Below are positions 1-7,760 of a DNA stretch of 40,847 nt, piece after piece (position 1 is the first letter of the stretch; the number at the start of each line of letters is the position of its first letter). The stretch is from the NCBI GenBank assembly GCA_001779115.1, contig MFJF01000004.1, forward strand, positions 641-41,487, read 5' to 3'. The stretch is from Candidatus Gottesmanbacteria bacterium RIFCSPHIGHO2_01_FULL_40_15 (GTDB lineage: Bacteria > Patescibacteriota > Microgenomatia > 2-02-FULL-39-11). Position numbers and translations under genes: made by a program. A model generated the notes under the pieces. It made no database searches. It saw nothing but the letters and a program-made list of their open reading frames with translations, and was not told the origin of the DNA.

Positions 1-1
1 T

Positions 2-70
2 GATGTTAAAATAATTACCTGGTTTGATAATTGGTTAGTTTATGCCGCAAATAAAACTAGTAACGGTTGA
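2..70 (+). CDS. 3' end of an upstream gene (partial)
   Basis: A reading frame open from the window edge ends at TGA 68-70 and gives a 22-residue tail (DVKIITWFDNWLVYAANK, then TSNG). It overlaps the start of the next gene by 29 bases, which is long for a normal same-strand overlap, so one of the two boundaries may be wrong. The tail is too short to assign a family. The upstream sequence would settle whether it is real. Confidence 0.35.
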   Translation, partial: DVKIITWFDNWLVYAANKTSNG

Positions 71-977
71 TTTGGGAACACAAAAAATCAGAATTCCGCA
101 GGCTCATATCCAAGGCGCTAAAAATCATCCTAAAATCCTGGTTACGGCAGGCCTTGATGGAGATGAATATGCCGGTATTGATGCCGCCTACCGCCTTATA
201 GAAAAATATCAGGAGGCCAAATTTGACGGGGTTCTGACCGTTATTCCGATTGTAAATGTTCCCGGATTTGTTAACAGAACTCCGTTCAATCCCCATGACA
301 GCAAATATCCCAAAAGTATTTTTCCGGGCAATAAGAATGGCTCTTCGACAGAGCGTCTGGTCCACTGGTTAAGTGAAATAATTTATAAACATGAAGCCTG
401 GATAGATTTGCACGGCGGCGGTTTGGATGAATATCTTGTTCCGTTTGTTTACCTCACACCTCCGTCCAATAAACAGCTTAAAAAAAGGGTATTTTCTTTA
501 ATAAGACATATGCCCCATCGCAATATTATTTACGATAAGAAAAATTCCTGGGGGTTTAAGGGATTGGATGAAAAGGGAATTCTCCGACTTGTGATAGAAG
601 CAGGTTCCCGCGGCGGCCGGAAAACCGATCATATTGAATACCACCTCTATTTGATCAGAAAATTGATTTATTTGCTCAATAAAAACCCTGATGAATTAAC
701 TTCAAATTTGAGAAAGAAGAAAATCTTTACCGGCTGGTCTGTTTTGCGGGCGGATAAAGCCGGGATTTGGAGCCCCATGAACAATCTTAAGAAAATATTT
801 GAAAAGGGCGACCTTGTCGGAGAAATAAAAACTTACGGCGGAAAAATCATTTCAACGGTTAAAGTTAATGAAGGAGGTATTCTCCTTTTCAGAAAAACCG
901 GAGCCCTTTGCACAAAAGGGGACCTTCTGATCGGACTTGCCGTTAAACCGGAACCGTTAAACCGGCTCTTAAAATAA
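42..977 (+). CDS. Succinylglutamate desuccinylase/aspartoacylase-like zinc hydrolase (AstE/AspA superfamily)
   Basis: The 311-residue protein has the layout of the M14-like AstE/AspA deacylases: an N-terminal strand leading into GLDGDEYAG (37-45), a WIDLHGG segment with a candidate zinc His at 124, and a later LVIEAG stretch whose Glu fits the catalytic position. The last ~80 residues resemble the C-terminal beta domain (GWSVLRADKAG, KGDLVGEI). In the family the first motif is GxHGxE and its His and Glu bind zinc. Here the His position is Asp39 while Glu42 is kept. The usual DLNR-x-FPG stretch is also changed to KSIFPG. This may be a shifted metal site or a different amide substrate. It is convergent with the next gene with a 3-base gap. 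The fold is fairly secure; the substrate is unknown. Confidence 0.72.
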   Translation: MPQIKLVTVDLGTQKIRIPQAHIQGAKNHPKILVTAGLDGDEYAGIDAAYRLIEKYQEAKFDGVLTVIPIVNVPGFVNRTPFNPHDSKYPKSIFPGNKNGSSTERLVHWLSEIIYKHEAWIDLHGGGLDEYLVPFVYLTPPSNKQLKKRVFSLIRHMPHRNIIYDKKNSWGFKGLDEKGILRLVIEAGSRGGRKTDHIEYHLYLIRKLIYLLNKNPDELTSNLRKKKIFTGWSVLRADKAGIWSPMNNLKKIFEKGDLVGEIKTYGGKIISTVKVNEGGILLFRKTGALCTKGDLLIGLAVKPEPLNRLLK

Positions 978-980
978 GCA

Positions 981-2519
981 TTACGGCGTTACCATTGAAT
1001 CCTGTAATACTTTTTTAATTCTTTCCGCTTGAATTATATCTTCGGTTCCTGCCGATATCCGGAAGAAGGGCTTACCGAATTTACTCCAAAGCGATGTCAG
1101 GTAAATCCTTGTTGTGTTTAAACCGAAACTGGTTCCCGCCACAATATCAACACCGGCAATTTTTGCCTCTTTGATAATTGAATCAACAGCCAATTTCATA
1201 TACTTCGGGTTGTCATATCTTTTTTTAAATCCGATATTGAAAAAAGTTCCGCCGAATATGGCGTTTTTCATAAAGGTATATGCCGGGTGTCCCTTCAGTT
1301 GGGGATATAAAACGTCATCAATAATTGATTTTTGTTTGCCCGAAACCGATTCGGATATTCCTTTTGAAAGATAAAGCGCGTTTCTGTTATGCCTGAATAA
1401 TCTTTTTTGCAGTAATTTCCGGGAGGGAGTCGCCATGGCAAAAACCGAGCTGTCGGTTATGTTGGTGCCGGCATGCTTTCTGTATTCAAATATGCCTCCC
1501 GCATCCCTGTTTTCACAGATTATAATGCCGGCTGTAACCCGGTCCAATCCGAACTGGTAAAATTTATTCAGGCTTTCAAAGGACATCATATGAACATTTC
1601 TATTAGACCGGCGCAATAAAAACGGTTGGAAGCCAAAAGCCATACATGAATTATCAATAATGATGTAAATGTCCTTTTTAATATTTTTATATATATACTC
1701 AATAAGGGTTCTAAGGTCAGGCACCGGCAGGTCGGCGCTGTTGCATAAGGAATCAAAAAAAACAACTGAAGGTGAATATGTTATTATTTTATCGATTATT
1801 TCATGGGTATTTGTTTCCGCCACCGTAATCAATTTATCGCCAAACGTCTTAACCAGTATTTGCTTGTACTGGAAATAGGAGGATTCTCCGATAAGTATCC
1901 TGCCGCTTGTTTTTTTCTCACAGGTCAAATAAGTCAGAATTGTTTGAAAAGCGGCCTGTCCGCTGTTGGTTAAAAAGCTTTTAAGCAGAAATTTATATCC
2001 GGCATCAATATATTCCTTTAAAAAAAGTTCCTCATATTCTTTTTCGTCCAGATGAACATCCCTTTTATAATCATTAAAAGTCCCGCTGACTTTTCCGGTT
2101 TGCCTTCCTGCTTGGGAAACTAAAGAGTAATTAAAAGAAGGTGATTGCCAGTCAGTTTGGATAATAACGGCTGAGCTGACTGCCGCTTGCGATCTTAAAA
2201 GACGGTTAGTTCCGTTTTTTGTTTTCAACAATTCCTCATAAATTTCAGGACTGGCCTTTTTTCTTTCAGCATTTTTTAAAATTTTATTAAGATTTGAAAT
2301 GTGTTCCCCGTAAAGATTAATAAAGTGCTCCAAGTCTGTTTTGGCCACGGCATAAACGGTCCTGTCGATAAATTTTTCGGCCCGATTAATTTCCCGACCG
2401 GCCAAAGTCAGCCTTTCCCGGTATTTCCAGTAAAGAAATTTGAGCTCATAAATATCATCCCTTAATTCCGAAATTGCCTCTGGCAAAAGATGGGTTTTTG
2501 CACTGGAAATACTATTCAT
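981..2519 (-). CDS. Divergent Cys/Met-metabolism-type PLP-dependent enzyme with N-terminal extension
   Basis: The protein is a fold-type I PLP enzyme resembling the cystathionine gamma-synthase/lyase group. Visible motifs (numbered from the ATG at 2519) are TNSGQAA (185-191, phosphate-binding turn), IIDNS with Asp289 (partner of the pyridine nitrogen), SFESLNKFYQFG with Lys319 (likely Schiff-base lysine) and a late RISAGTEDI like the family's R-x-S-x-G-x-E-D. At 512 residues it is longer than the usual ~380-400. The extra part is a charged, probably helical N-terminal region of about 130 residues. The frame extends to a TTG at 2540, but the ATG at 2519 is preferred; it overlaps the stop of the ZIP gene by 8 bases, suggesting one transcript. 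Substrate unknown. Confidence 0.68.
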   Translation of the reverse strand: MNSISSAKTHLLPEAISELRDDIYELKFLYWKYRERLTLAGREINRAEKFIDRTVYAVAKTDLEHFINLYGEHISNLNKILKNAERKKASPEIYEELLKTKNGTNRLLRSQAAVSSAVIIQTDWQSPSFNYSLVSQAGRQTGKVSGTFNDYKRDVHLDEKEYEELFLKEYIDAGYKFLLKSFLTNSGQAAFQTILTYLTCEKKTSGRILIGESSYFQYKQILVKTFGDKLITVAETNTHEIIDKIITYSPSVVFFDSLCNSADLPVPDLRTLIEYIYKNIKKDIYIIIDNSCMAFGFQPFLLRRSNRNVHMMSFESLNKFYQFGLDRVTAGIIICENRDAGGIFEYRKHAGTNITDSSVFAMATPSRKLLQKRLFRHNRNALYLSKGISESVSGKQKSIIDDVLYPQLKGHPAYTFMKNAIFGGTFFNIGFKKRYDNPKYMKLAVDSIIKEAKIAGVDIVAGTSFGLNTTRIYLTSLWSKFGKPFFRISAGTEDIIQAERIKKVLQDSMVTP

Positions 2520-3258
2520 GAAGCATTGTTTTGATCGCAAAAGTCAATATAATCCCCAGTAAAAATACCAGTGTTTGCTGCCAGGCATCTGATTTTTTTT
2601 CCGAGGAGCGGTGCAGTTCGGGAATAAGATCCGATCCGGCAATATAAGTAAACATTCCTGCCGTAAAGGCTATAATGATCGGCAGATAATCAGTAATTAC
2701 TTCTGACAAAAAATATGTCCCTACCGCCCCAAAAAGTGAAGCCAGCGCTGAAATCAGGTTTAAAGTGATAATTTTCCTTTTTGACACCTTCTCGGACAGC
2801 ATCACGGAAAAATCGGCAATTTCCTGAGGTATTTCGTGGGCAGCCACCGCGATTGCGGTGGTTATGCCCAAAGAATAATTCACTAAAAAGGCTCCGGCGA
2901 TTGCCACTCCGTCTATAAAATTATGTATGGAATCACCAACAGAAATTAGAAGGGTTGACGGGTGGATCCCCTTATGCGATCCGTGATGGTGATGGTACCA
3001 CAGGAAAAATCTTTCAAATGTGAAAAAAGAAACTATGCCGGCCAGGGCAAACATAAATATCGTTGCCGCATCATAATTCGCTTCTAAAGCCTCCGGAAAG
3101 AGGTCAAAAAAAGCGGTTGCCAGAAGCACTCCCGCTGCAAATCCTGTCAGCATGAGAATAGTGTTGTCAGAAAGCTTTTTTCTCGTAAGAAGAACTACTC
3201 CTCCGATAAGGGATAGTATGCTGCCGATAATCGTAAACAGAATAATGTAAACCAACAT
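2512..3258 (-). CDS. ZIP-family divalent metal (zinc) transporter
   Basis: This is a 248-residue integral membrane protein with about eight hydrophobic segments. The two metal-site helices of ZIP proteins are clear: HNFIDGVAIAG (112-122, with His112, Asn113, Asp116) and HEIPQEIADF (141-150, with His141, Glu142, Glu146). A histidine-rich loop, WYHHHHGSHKG (about 87-97), sits between TM3 and TM4, where this family binds metal on the cytoplasmic side. It is inferred to carry Zn2+ or a related metal into the cytoplasm. It lies 6 bases downstream of a Fur-family regulator on the same strand, so metal-dependent regulation is likely. Confidence 0.88.
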   Translation of the reverse strand: MLVYIILFTIIGSILSLIGGVVLLTRKKLSDNTILMLTGFAAGVLLATAFFDLFPEALEANYDAATIFMFALAGIVSFFTFERFFLWYHHHHGSHKGIHPSTLLISVGDSIHNFIDGVAIAGAFLVNYSLGITTAIAVAAHEIPQEIADFSVMLSEKVSKRKIITLNLISALASLFGAVGTYFLSEVITDYLPIIIAFTAGMFTYIAGSDLIPELHRSSEKKSDAWQQTLVFLLGIILTFAIKTMLHE

Positions 3259-3264
3259 GGCTTA

Positions 3265-3681
3265 TTAACTGCAATTTCTGCAGATACCGAAAAATTCCAG
3301 GCTGTGTTCAATTACCCGAAACCGGTATTTTTCAGTTATTATTGACTCCTCGCGGCTTAAATCATTTTTTAATCTGACATCTTTAATATTTTTGCATTTC
3401 CTGCAAATAAGATGATGGTGATGGTCCGTTTTTAATTCGTAACGTTTCTTACCTTCTCCCAGTTCAATTGTTTTAAGAATTTTTTTATAAGTCAGTGTTT
3501 GCAATTGGCGGTAGACGGTTGTTTTATTCAGCCGGCCGTATTTTTTACGAAGTTTTATGAGTAATTCCATAGCATCACAAGGAGCTTTTTTTTCTGAAAG
3601 TATTGCCAACAGATCACTCCTGACAGCCGTTTTTTTAAGCTGTTTATTTTTAAGTAACACCATAGTATCAAGCGGCTCCAT
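3265..3681 (-). CDS. Fur-family metal-responsive repressor (possibly Zur-like)
   Basis: The 138-residue length matches Fur proteins. The N-terminal half is a winged helix (LNKTTVYRQLQTL is the recognition-helix region), followed by the family's HHHHLICRKCKN metal-binding segment. The structural zinc site shows as two CxxC pairs, CRKC and the C-terminal CRNC. The product is inferred to repress transcription when loaded with metal. It is the first gene of an apparent regulator-ZIP-PLP enzyme unit, and a 7-1-7 palindrome lies just upstream of its start. The partnership with a ZIP transporter favours zinc sensing, but Fur, Zur and PerR cannot be separated by sequence alone here. Confidence 0.88.
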   Translation of the reverse strand: MEPLDTMVLLKNKQLKKTAVRSDLLAILSEKKAPCDAMELLIKLRKKYGRLNKTTVYRQLQTLTYKKILKTIELGEGKKRYELKTDHHHHLICRKCKNIKDVRLKNDLSREESIITEKYRFRVIEHSLEFFGICRNCS

Positions 3682-3694
3682 ACTTAGAAGTTAA

Positions 3695-3709
3695 TGCAAC
3701 TAAGTTGCT
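3695..3709. promoter_or_regulatory. Fur-box-like operator palindrome
   Basis: TGCAACTAAGTTGCT is an inverted repeat with 7-base arms around one central base, with six of seven arm pairs matching. This 7-1-7 geometry is that of Fur-family operators. It lies 14 bases upstream of the regulator's ATG (position 3681, minus strand) and 51 bases upstream of the divergent hydrolase gene, so it could control both. Only this one copy was noticed. Confidence 0.5.
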
Positions 3710-3759
3710 TTTGTCAATAAGCATTTAAAAAGTGCCTCTCTTTTGCCATAATAGAAGTT

Positions 3760-4944
3760 ATGACATTCGTCATCTTTCATGGTGCTTTTGGCAATCCCGA
3801 AGGAAACTGGTTCCCTGAACTTGGTGAGAGATTAAAATCTTTAGGACAAAAAGTTATCCTTCCCGGCTTCCCTGTGGACGACTGGGATCAAATTACTCAG
3901 AAAGGACCTTCAGTAAAAGCAACTATGCAGAATCTTGACAGTTGGTTGGCAACTTTCGAGACTGTTTTGCCGGAAATTGAAGCGGAGAAAAATCTTCCTG
4001 TTTTTGTCGGTCATTCCCTGGGTCCGCTTTTTATTCTTCATGTTGTAACCAGGTTTAATATCAGGTTAAACAGTGCAATATTCGTTTCTCCTTTTATGAA
4101 TTCTCTTGATTCTGCCTGGCAGTTGAATGCGGTTAATTCTACATTTTATAAAAATGATTTTGATTTTATTAAATTAAAGAAATTAATACCTTTTTCATAT
4201 GTTTTGTATTCGGATAATGATCCTTATGTTCCCAAAAAAGAATCACTTTACTTTGCCGGGAAACTGAATAGTTCAGTAATCGAGGTTGCCGGTGCCAGTC
4301 ATATGAATTACGAAGTGAATTTAAATGAATTCCCTTTAGTTCTGGAGCTCTGTAAATCCAGACTTGACTTGTCCTTATATCAGCGCTATTTGGATCACCG
4401 GCAGAAACTTTATGCCCTGGATTATGTCAAAGATAAAAATGAAGAAATTATTTACATTGATCCTAAAGAGGTATTTGATGAAGGTGTTTTCCATTTCCGT
4501 AATCTGCAAAGTGGAGGATTCTGTACTTTTTATACCGCTTTGAAGTTTTGGGACACTCAGAGTAAATACTATGAAGAAGCAAGAAAAGCCGCCAGAAGAG
4601 TAAAAAATCTTACCAGGGTATTTATTATTGATAAATTAGATGACTTAAAAAGTACAAAATTACTTAATCAAATCAAATTGGATATAGAGGCAGGCATAAA
4701 AGTATATTTATGCCGGTACCGGGATATTGAAAATGAAATAACCGAGCCGGATTTCGGTATTTGGGATGATGAGTATTTATGTATTGTTCCAATTTCTGGC
4801 GGTCGGATTAACAAAGTAAAATTAAGCAGCCGGATTGAAGATATAAAGGAAGCTAAAAAATGGCAAAAATTAATACTGGAAAAAGCAAAAAAGATAAACA
4901 ACACCGATACCGATATCAGAAGATTTATTAAAAAGTATAAGTAA
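3760..4944 (+). CDS. RBBP9/YdeN-like alpha/beta hydrolase fused to an unrecognised C-terminal domain
   Basis: Residues 1-205 are a small serine hydrolase of the RBBP9/YdeN type. They show FVIFHGAFG at the oxyanion region, the nucleophile elbow GHSLG (Ser86), SDNDPYVP (Asp154) and ASHMNYE (His181), which completes the triad. The remaining ~185 residues form a separate domain I cannot assign; it contains GGFCTFYTALKFWD, RVFIIDKLDDL and a basic Lys-rich end. Family members are normally ~190-210 residues, so this is a fusion. No clear SD precedes the ATG, and a CATAAT -10-like hexamer at 3747-3752 would place the transcript start close to the ATG (leaderless). It is followed after 2 bases by the ATP-cone protein, probably the same operon. 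Confidence 0.75.
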   Translation: MTFVIFHGAFGNPEGNWFPELGERLKSLGQKVILPGFPVDDWDQITQKGPSVKATMQNLDSWLATFETVLPEIEAEKNLPVFVGHSLGPLFILHVVTRFNIRLNSAIFVSPFMNSLDSAWQLNAVNSTFYKNDFDFIKLKKLIPFSYVLYSDNDPYVPKKESLYFAGKLNSSVIEVAGASHMNYEVNLNEFPLVLELCKSRLDLSLYQRYLDHRQKLYALDYVKDKNEEIIYIDPKEVFDEGVFHFRNLQSGGFCTFYTALKFWDTQSKYYEEARKAARRVKNLTRVFIIDKLDDLKSTKLLNQIKLDIEAGIKVYLCRYRDIENEITEPDFGIWDDEYLCIVPISGGRINKVKLSSRIEDIKEAKKWQKLILEKAKKINNTDTDIRRFIKKYK

Positions 4945-4946
4945 GC

Positions 4947-5774
4947 ATGCAGGATATACAAGTCATCAAATCCGGCGGTCAAAGGGAAAATTTCAGCACG
5001 GATAAGCTTCGCCGCTCAATTAAGCGTGCCGGAATCCCGGACGAACTTCAGGATCAGGTGGTTGATCATATAAAATCCGTTCTTCATCCTGATATCCCGA
5101 CAACAGAAATATACAAACACATACTTGAATATCTGGGAAGTTCGTCCTACCCGCATTCAAGGATAAGGTACAGCCTTAAAAAGGCCATAATGGAATTGGG
5201 TCCGACAGGATTTCCTTTTGAAAAATTTATCGCCGCTATTTTAAACAGAAACGGATATAAAGTTGAAACGGATGTCATTTTGAGAGGTCTTTGTGTTTCT
5301 CATGAAATTGATGTTCTGGCGCAAAAAGATAATAAACAGATAATGATCGAGTGCAAATTCCATAATAATATGGGTGTCAGGACCGATGTCAGGGTTGCCC
5401 TTTACGTCATGGCCCGGTTTCAGGATCTGACTGCCGGTTGGGTTAATAAAACCAACACTTCCCGCTTTCATGAAGTCTGGCTGGTGACCAATACCAAATG
5501 CAGCATTGATGCCATAGCTTATGCTCAATGCATGGGAATGAAAATTGTCAGTTGGGGTTATCCGGAAGAAGGCAATCTTCAGGAACTGGTGGAAAAGGAA
5601 AAACTTCATCCGGTTACCTGTCTTAGCTCTTTAACGGCTCATCAAAAAAAAATACTGCTTGATAATAATATAGTTTTAGCCAAAGATATTTTGACTAATA
5701 AATTGTTTTTGGACCTTCTGAATTTATCCGGAGATGAAAAAGAAAAACTTCTTGCTGAACTCCGGGCATTATAG
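4947..5774 (+). CDS. ATP-cone plus restriction-endonuclease-like (Mrr-type) protein
   Basis: Residues 1-85 match an ATP-cone, the nucleotide-sensing module of ribonucleotide reductases and NrdR (IKSGGQRENFSTDKL near the N-terminus, then a helical part). Residues ~90-190 form a PD-(D/E)xK nuclease fold: FEKFIAAIL, then EIDVLA (Asp122) and IMIECK (Glu135, Lys137). A C-terminal helical segment follows. All the catalytic-type residues are present, so cleavage or binding of nucleic acid gated by ATP/dATP is a reasonable inference, but the target is unknown. The gene starts 2 bases after the hydrolase stop. No methylase or specificity subunit is nearby, so it does not look like a conventional restriction system. 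Confidence 0.78.
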   Translation: MQDIQVIKSGGQRENFSTDKLRRSIKRAGIPDELQDQVVDHIKSVLHPDIPTTEIYKHILEYLGSSSYPHSRIRYSLKKAIMELGPTGFPFEKFIAAILNRNGYKVETDVILRGLCVSHEIDVLAQKDNKQIMIECKFHNNMGVRTDVRVALYVMARFQDLTAGWVNKTNTSRFHEVWLVTNTKCSIDAIAYAQCMGMKIVSWGYPEEGNLQELVEKEKLHPVTCLSSLTAHQKKILLDNNIVLAKDILTNKLFLDLLNLSGDEKEKLLAELRAL

Positions 5775-5787
5775 TAACCTATAGTGC

Positions 5788-5816
5788 TTGACATAGTATT
5801 TTTACTCTGCTATAAT
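5788..5816 (+). promoter_or_regulatory. Consensus sigma70-type promoter
   Basis: TTGACA (5788-5793) and TATAAT (5811-5816) are separated by exactly 17 bases, a perfect match to the housekeeping consensus. Transcription would start near 5823, about 34 bases before the ATG of the DUF11-like protein. It is the best-formed promoter in the window. Confidence 0.85.
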
Positions 5817-5856
5817 CGGCCGCAACTTAAATAACTGCCCAAAATTTTGTTCAATT

Positions 5857-6585
5857 ATGAATAAATTCCTTATACGGGCAGTCTTTTTATTGTCCTTGAC
5901 AACAGTTTTACTTTTTAACTCCTTTTCCGTTTTTGCTGCCGGTGATGAAGAGCCGACTGCCACTCCCGAACCTGAAGTCCAGGAAGAAGAATCTGATATA
6001 CCGGTATATGGCGGTGTTCCGGTTTATGGAGGGGGAATAATATCCCCAAGAGAAGGGGAAGTAATAGTTGAGAAGAAAGTGCTAAATCCAGCTACCGGTG
6101 TATTTGTTGATCATTTGGGACCGACTGATCCTAAATATAAACCGTTGGATATTATTACTTTTCAAATTCGGGTACAAAATAGTGCTGAAGAAGAACTGGC
6201 GGAAATAAATTTGGTTGACACTTTACCTGATTTTGTTGATTTTAGTTCCGGGCCCGGAGATTATGATGAGAAAAACAGGCAATTAAACTTTAAAGTCGAA
6301 AATCTGGTTGGAGGCGCGTCTGAAGTATTCGAAATAAAAGTAAGGGCTTCACACCAGTCTACTTTTCCTGAAGAAGAATCAGTCCTTTGCCCGGTAAACG
6401 TTATTGAAGCTACAGTTGAAGACAAAACGGACAGAGACGAAAGCCAATTCTGCATAGAAAAGGAAGTTGCTGAACTTGAACCGCAGGAAACTCCTGAAGC
6501 CGGACCCTTCAATTGGCTGTTATTAATCCCGGGACTTTTGGGCTCAATGTCTGTAGGTTCTTTTTTAAGAAGAAAAACAAAATAA
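5857..6585 (+). CDS. Secreted, C-terminally anchored DUF11-like surface protein
   Basis: The 242-residue protein begins with a signal peptide (hydrophobic residues ~6-27 ending VFAAG). An acidic, proline-rich spacer follows (about 29-65). A beta-rich domain at ~70-190 resembles DUF11/conserved-repeat domains of surface proteins (FQIRVQNSAEEELAEINLVD, then TLPDFVDF). A Pro/Glu linker leads to a C-terminal membrane helix (about 217-236) and a basic RRKTK tail that would hold it in the membrane. It is likely an adhesive or structural cell-surface protein. It has its own strong promoter and is probably a single-gene unit, since a terminator-like hairpin follows. Confidence 0.7.
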   Translation: MNKFLIRAVFLLSLTTVLLFNSFSVFAAGDEEPTATPEPEVQEEESDIPVYGGVPVYGGGIISPREGEVIVEKKVLNPATGVFVDHLGPTDPKYKPLDIITFQIRVQNSAEEELAEINLVDTLPDFVDFSSGPGDYDEKNRQLNFKVENLVGGASEVFEIKVRASHQSTFPEEESVLCPVNVIEATVEDKTDRDESQFCIEKEVAELEPQETPEAGPFNWLLLIPGLLGSMSVGSFLRRKTK

Positions 6586-6625
6586 TAACTTAAAACCAGC
6601 CTGGCAGATAGAGCCAGGAAGATTT

Positions 6626-6671
6626 AATCCTCTTGACTCTTTTTTGCCCGAAGGATACAGGAGGATTTTTT
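6626..6671 (+). terminator. Possible rho-independent terminator
   Basis: AATCCTC (6626-6632) pairs with GAGGATT (6661-6667) and runs straight into six T (6666-6671). The loop is long (28 bases), which weakens the call. A second hairpin, CCTGGC/GCCAGG (6600-6618), lies just before it. Together they separate the surface-protein gene from the deacetylase gene. Confidence 0.45.
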
Positions 6672-6682
6672 GAATATAACCT

Positions 6683-7420
6683 ATGCCCAATATACACAGT
6701 GACGATTACGGATATAAAATATACTCGGATAAAAAAATTATTCAACTTATTAAAAATAAGAGAATAAAAAGTGTATCCGTTCTATCTACTATGGTTGGCC
6801 AAAGCAGTTTAAAAGCACTCAAAAAGCAGGCTGGAAATAATAATCATTTGCACATCGGATTGCATTTGAATCTTATTGAGGGAAAAAGCAACAGCGGTAA
6901 AGATTTTGTGCCGTCACTCTTAAGCGGGAAAGGCAACTTTTATTTCCTGCCGGTTTTTTTAATCAGACTATTTTTAAAAACAATTAATAAAGATCATTTA
7001 AAAAGAGAAATTGAACAACAGATAGACAAATTACAAAAATCCGGATTATCGGTTAATTTTATCGATTCTCACCAGCATGTTCATGCACTTTCCCCGGTTG
7101 CTGAAATTCTTGATGAGATAGTTAAAGAAAAAAAGATAAAAAATATCAGAACCTATAACAATATCAGGACATATACTTTTATCGCCAAATGTAAGTTCTT
7201 GTTGCTCAAATTAGCCTCAGTTACCAGCTACTATTTGGAGTACGGCAAATTGGGACTGCCCAGTTCATGGAGGGGCGGTCACAACATCCAGTATTCGATC
7301 ATGAGTTGGGAAGGAGGCCGTCTTGATTTTTCCAAAATCACCAATAAATCTCTGATTTTGGTAACACATCCTTTTCTTCCTTTTGATACCAATAAATCAT
7401 ATATCTCTTTTCTGATATAG
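6683..7420 (+). CDS. YdjC/ChbG-family carbohydrate deacetylase, possibly shortened by an in-frame TAG
   Basis: The 245-residue protein carries the YdjC/ChbG/HpnK metal-site motifs: SDDYG (residues 6-10), HIGLHLNL and DSHQHVH. Members remove acetyl groups from N-acetylated sugars or related lipids, which fits the glycan genes further along. The N-terminus is short before the DD motif; an in-frame TAA just upstream rules out an extension. The frame stops at TAG 7418-7420. The same frame then stays open for 22 more codons to TAA 7487-7489 (starting LEKPESDALRQLNIKKF), which resembles the C-terminal helix and strand usual in this family. The TAG may therefore be a recent nonsense mutation or a sequence error. 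Confidence 0.75.
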   Translation: MPNIHSDDYGYKIYSDKKIIQLIKNKRIKSVSVLSTMVGQSSLKALKKQAGNNNHLHIGLHLNLIEGKSNSGKDFVPSLLSGKGNFYFLPVFLIRLFLKTINKDHLKREIEQQIDKLQKSGLSVNFIDSHQHVHALSPVAEILDEIVKEKKIKNIRTYNNIRTYTFIAKCKFLLLKLASVTSYYLEYGKLGLPSSWRGGHNIQYSIMSWEGGRLDFSKITNKSLILVTHPFLPFDTNKSYISFLI

Positions 7421-7509
7421 CTCGAAAAGCCTGAATCGGATGCACTTCGACAATTAAATATTAAAAAGTTTATTTATATTCAGAGTTAAGTTCTTTTTAA
7501 CATCCAAAA

Positions 7510-7538
7510 GGGACTGTCCCCGAATGGGGACCGTTCCC
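7510..7538. repeat. REP-like palindrome 1
   Basis: GGGACTGTCCCC, a GAAT loop, then GGGGACCGTTCCC form a near-perfect stem with one bulge. Short GC-rich palindromes of this kind recur in intergenic regions as REP elements. Only one copy lies in this window. Confidence 0.55.
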
Positions 7539-7642
7539 AGATCAAGTCAGGAAGAATTTAATCCTGGGTATAAACCCAGATCTTCGATTGCTTGGAAAAT
7601 TTTAATTTTGCAAAATTTAACCTGAGCATGTCGAAGGTTTAC

Positions 7643-7667
7643 CCGCCGTAGCTTTATGCGAAGGTGG
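7643..7667. repeat. REP-like palindrome 2, copy A of a direct repeat
   Basis: CCGCC, the spacer GTAGCTTTATGCGAA, then GGTGG. It is identical over all but one base to the copy at 7736-7760. The arms pair with one mismatch, and the variant base is in the arm. It directly follows a smaller inverted repeat at 7619-7640 (AACCT...AGGTT). Confidence 0.65.
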
Positions 7668-7689
7668 GGCACTTTAACAACCAGAAATG

Positions 7690-7734
7690 CAGAGCCGAGT
7701 TTTCAAACTATATGTTTGAAATTACTCGGATCTG
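7690..7734. repeat. Long inverted repeat (about 18-bp stem)
   Basis: CAGA-g-CCGAGT-TTTCAAAC, a five-base loop, then GTTTGAAA-tt-ACTCGG-a-TCTG. The stem is about 18 base pairs with one mismatch and one two-base bulge. It lies between the two copies of the CCGCC/GGYGG repeat and touches the second, so the three together form a compound palindromic element. Confidence 0.7.
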
Positions 7735-7735
7735 T

Positions 7736-7760
7736 CCGCCGTAGCTTTATGCGAAGGCGG
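7736..7760. repeat. REP-like palindrome 2, copy B of a direct repeat
   Basis: CCGCC, the spacer GTAGCTTTATGCGAA, then GGCGG: the perfect-arm copy of the repeat at 7643-7667. With flanking bases the stem extends to GTCCGCC/GGCGGAC (7734-7762). Arms and spacer are conserved between copies, the pattern expected of a mobile or REP-type palindrome. Confidence 0.7.
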
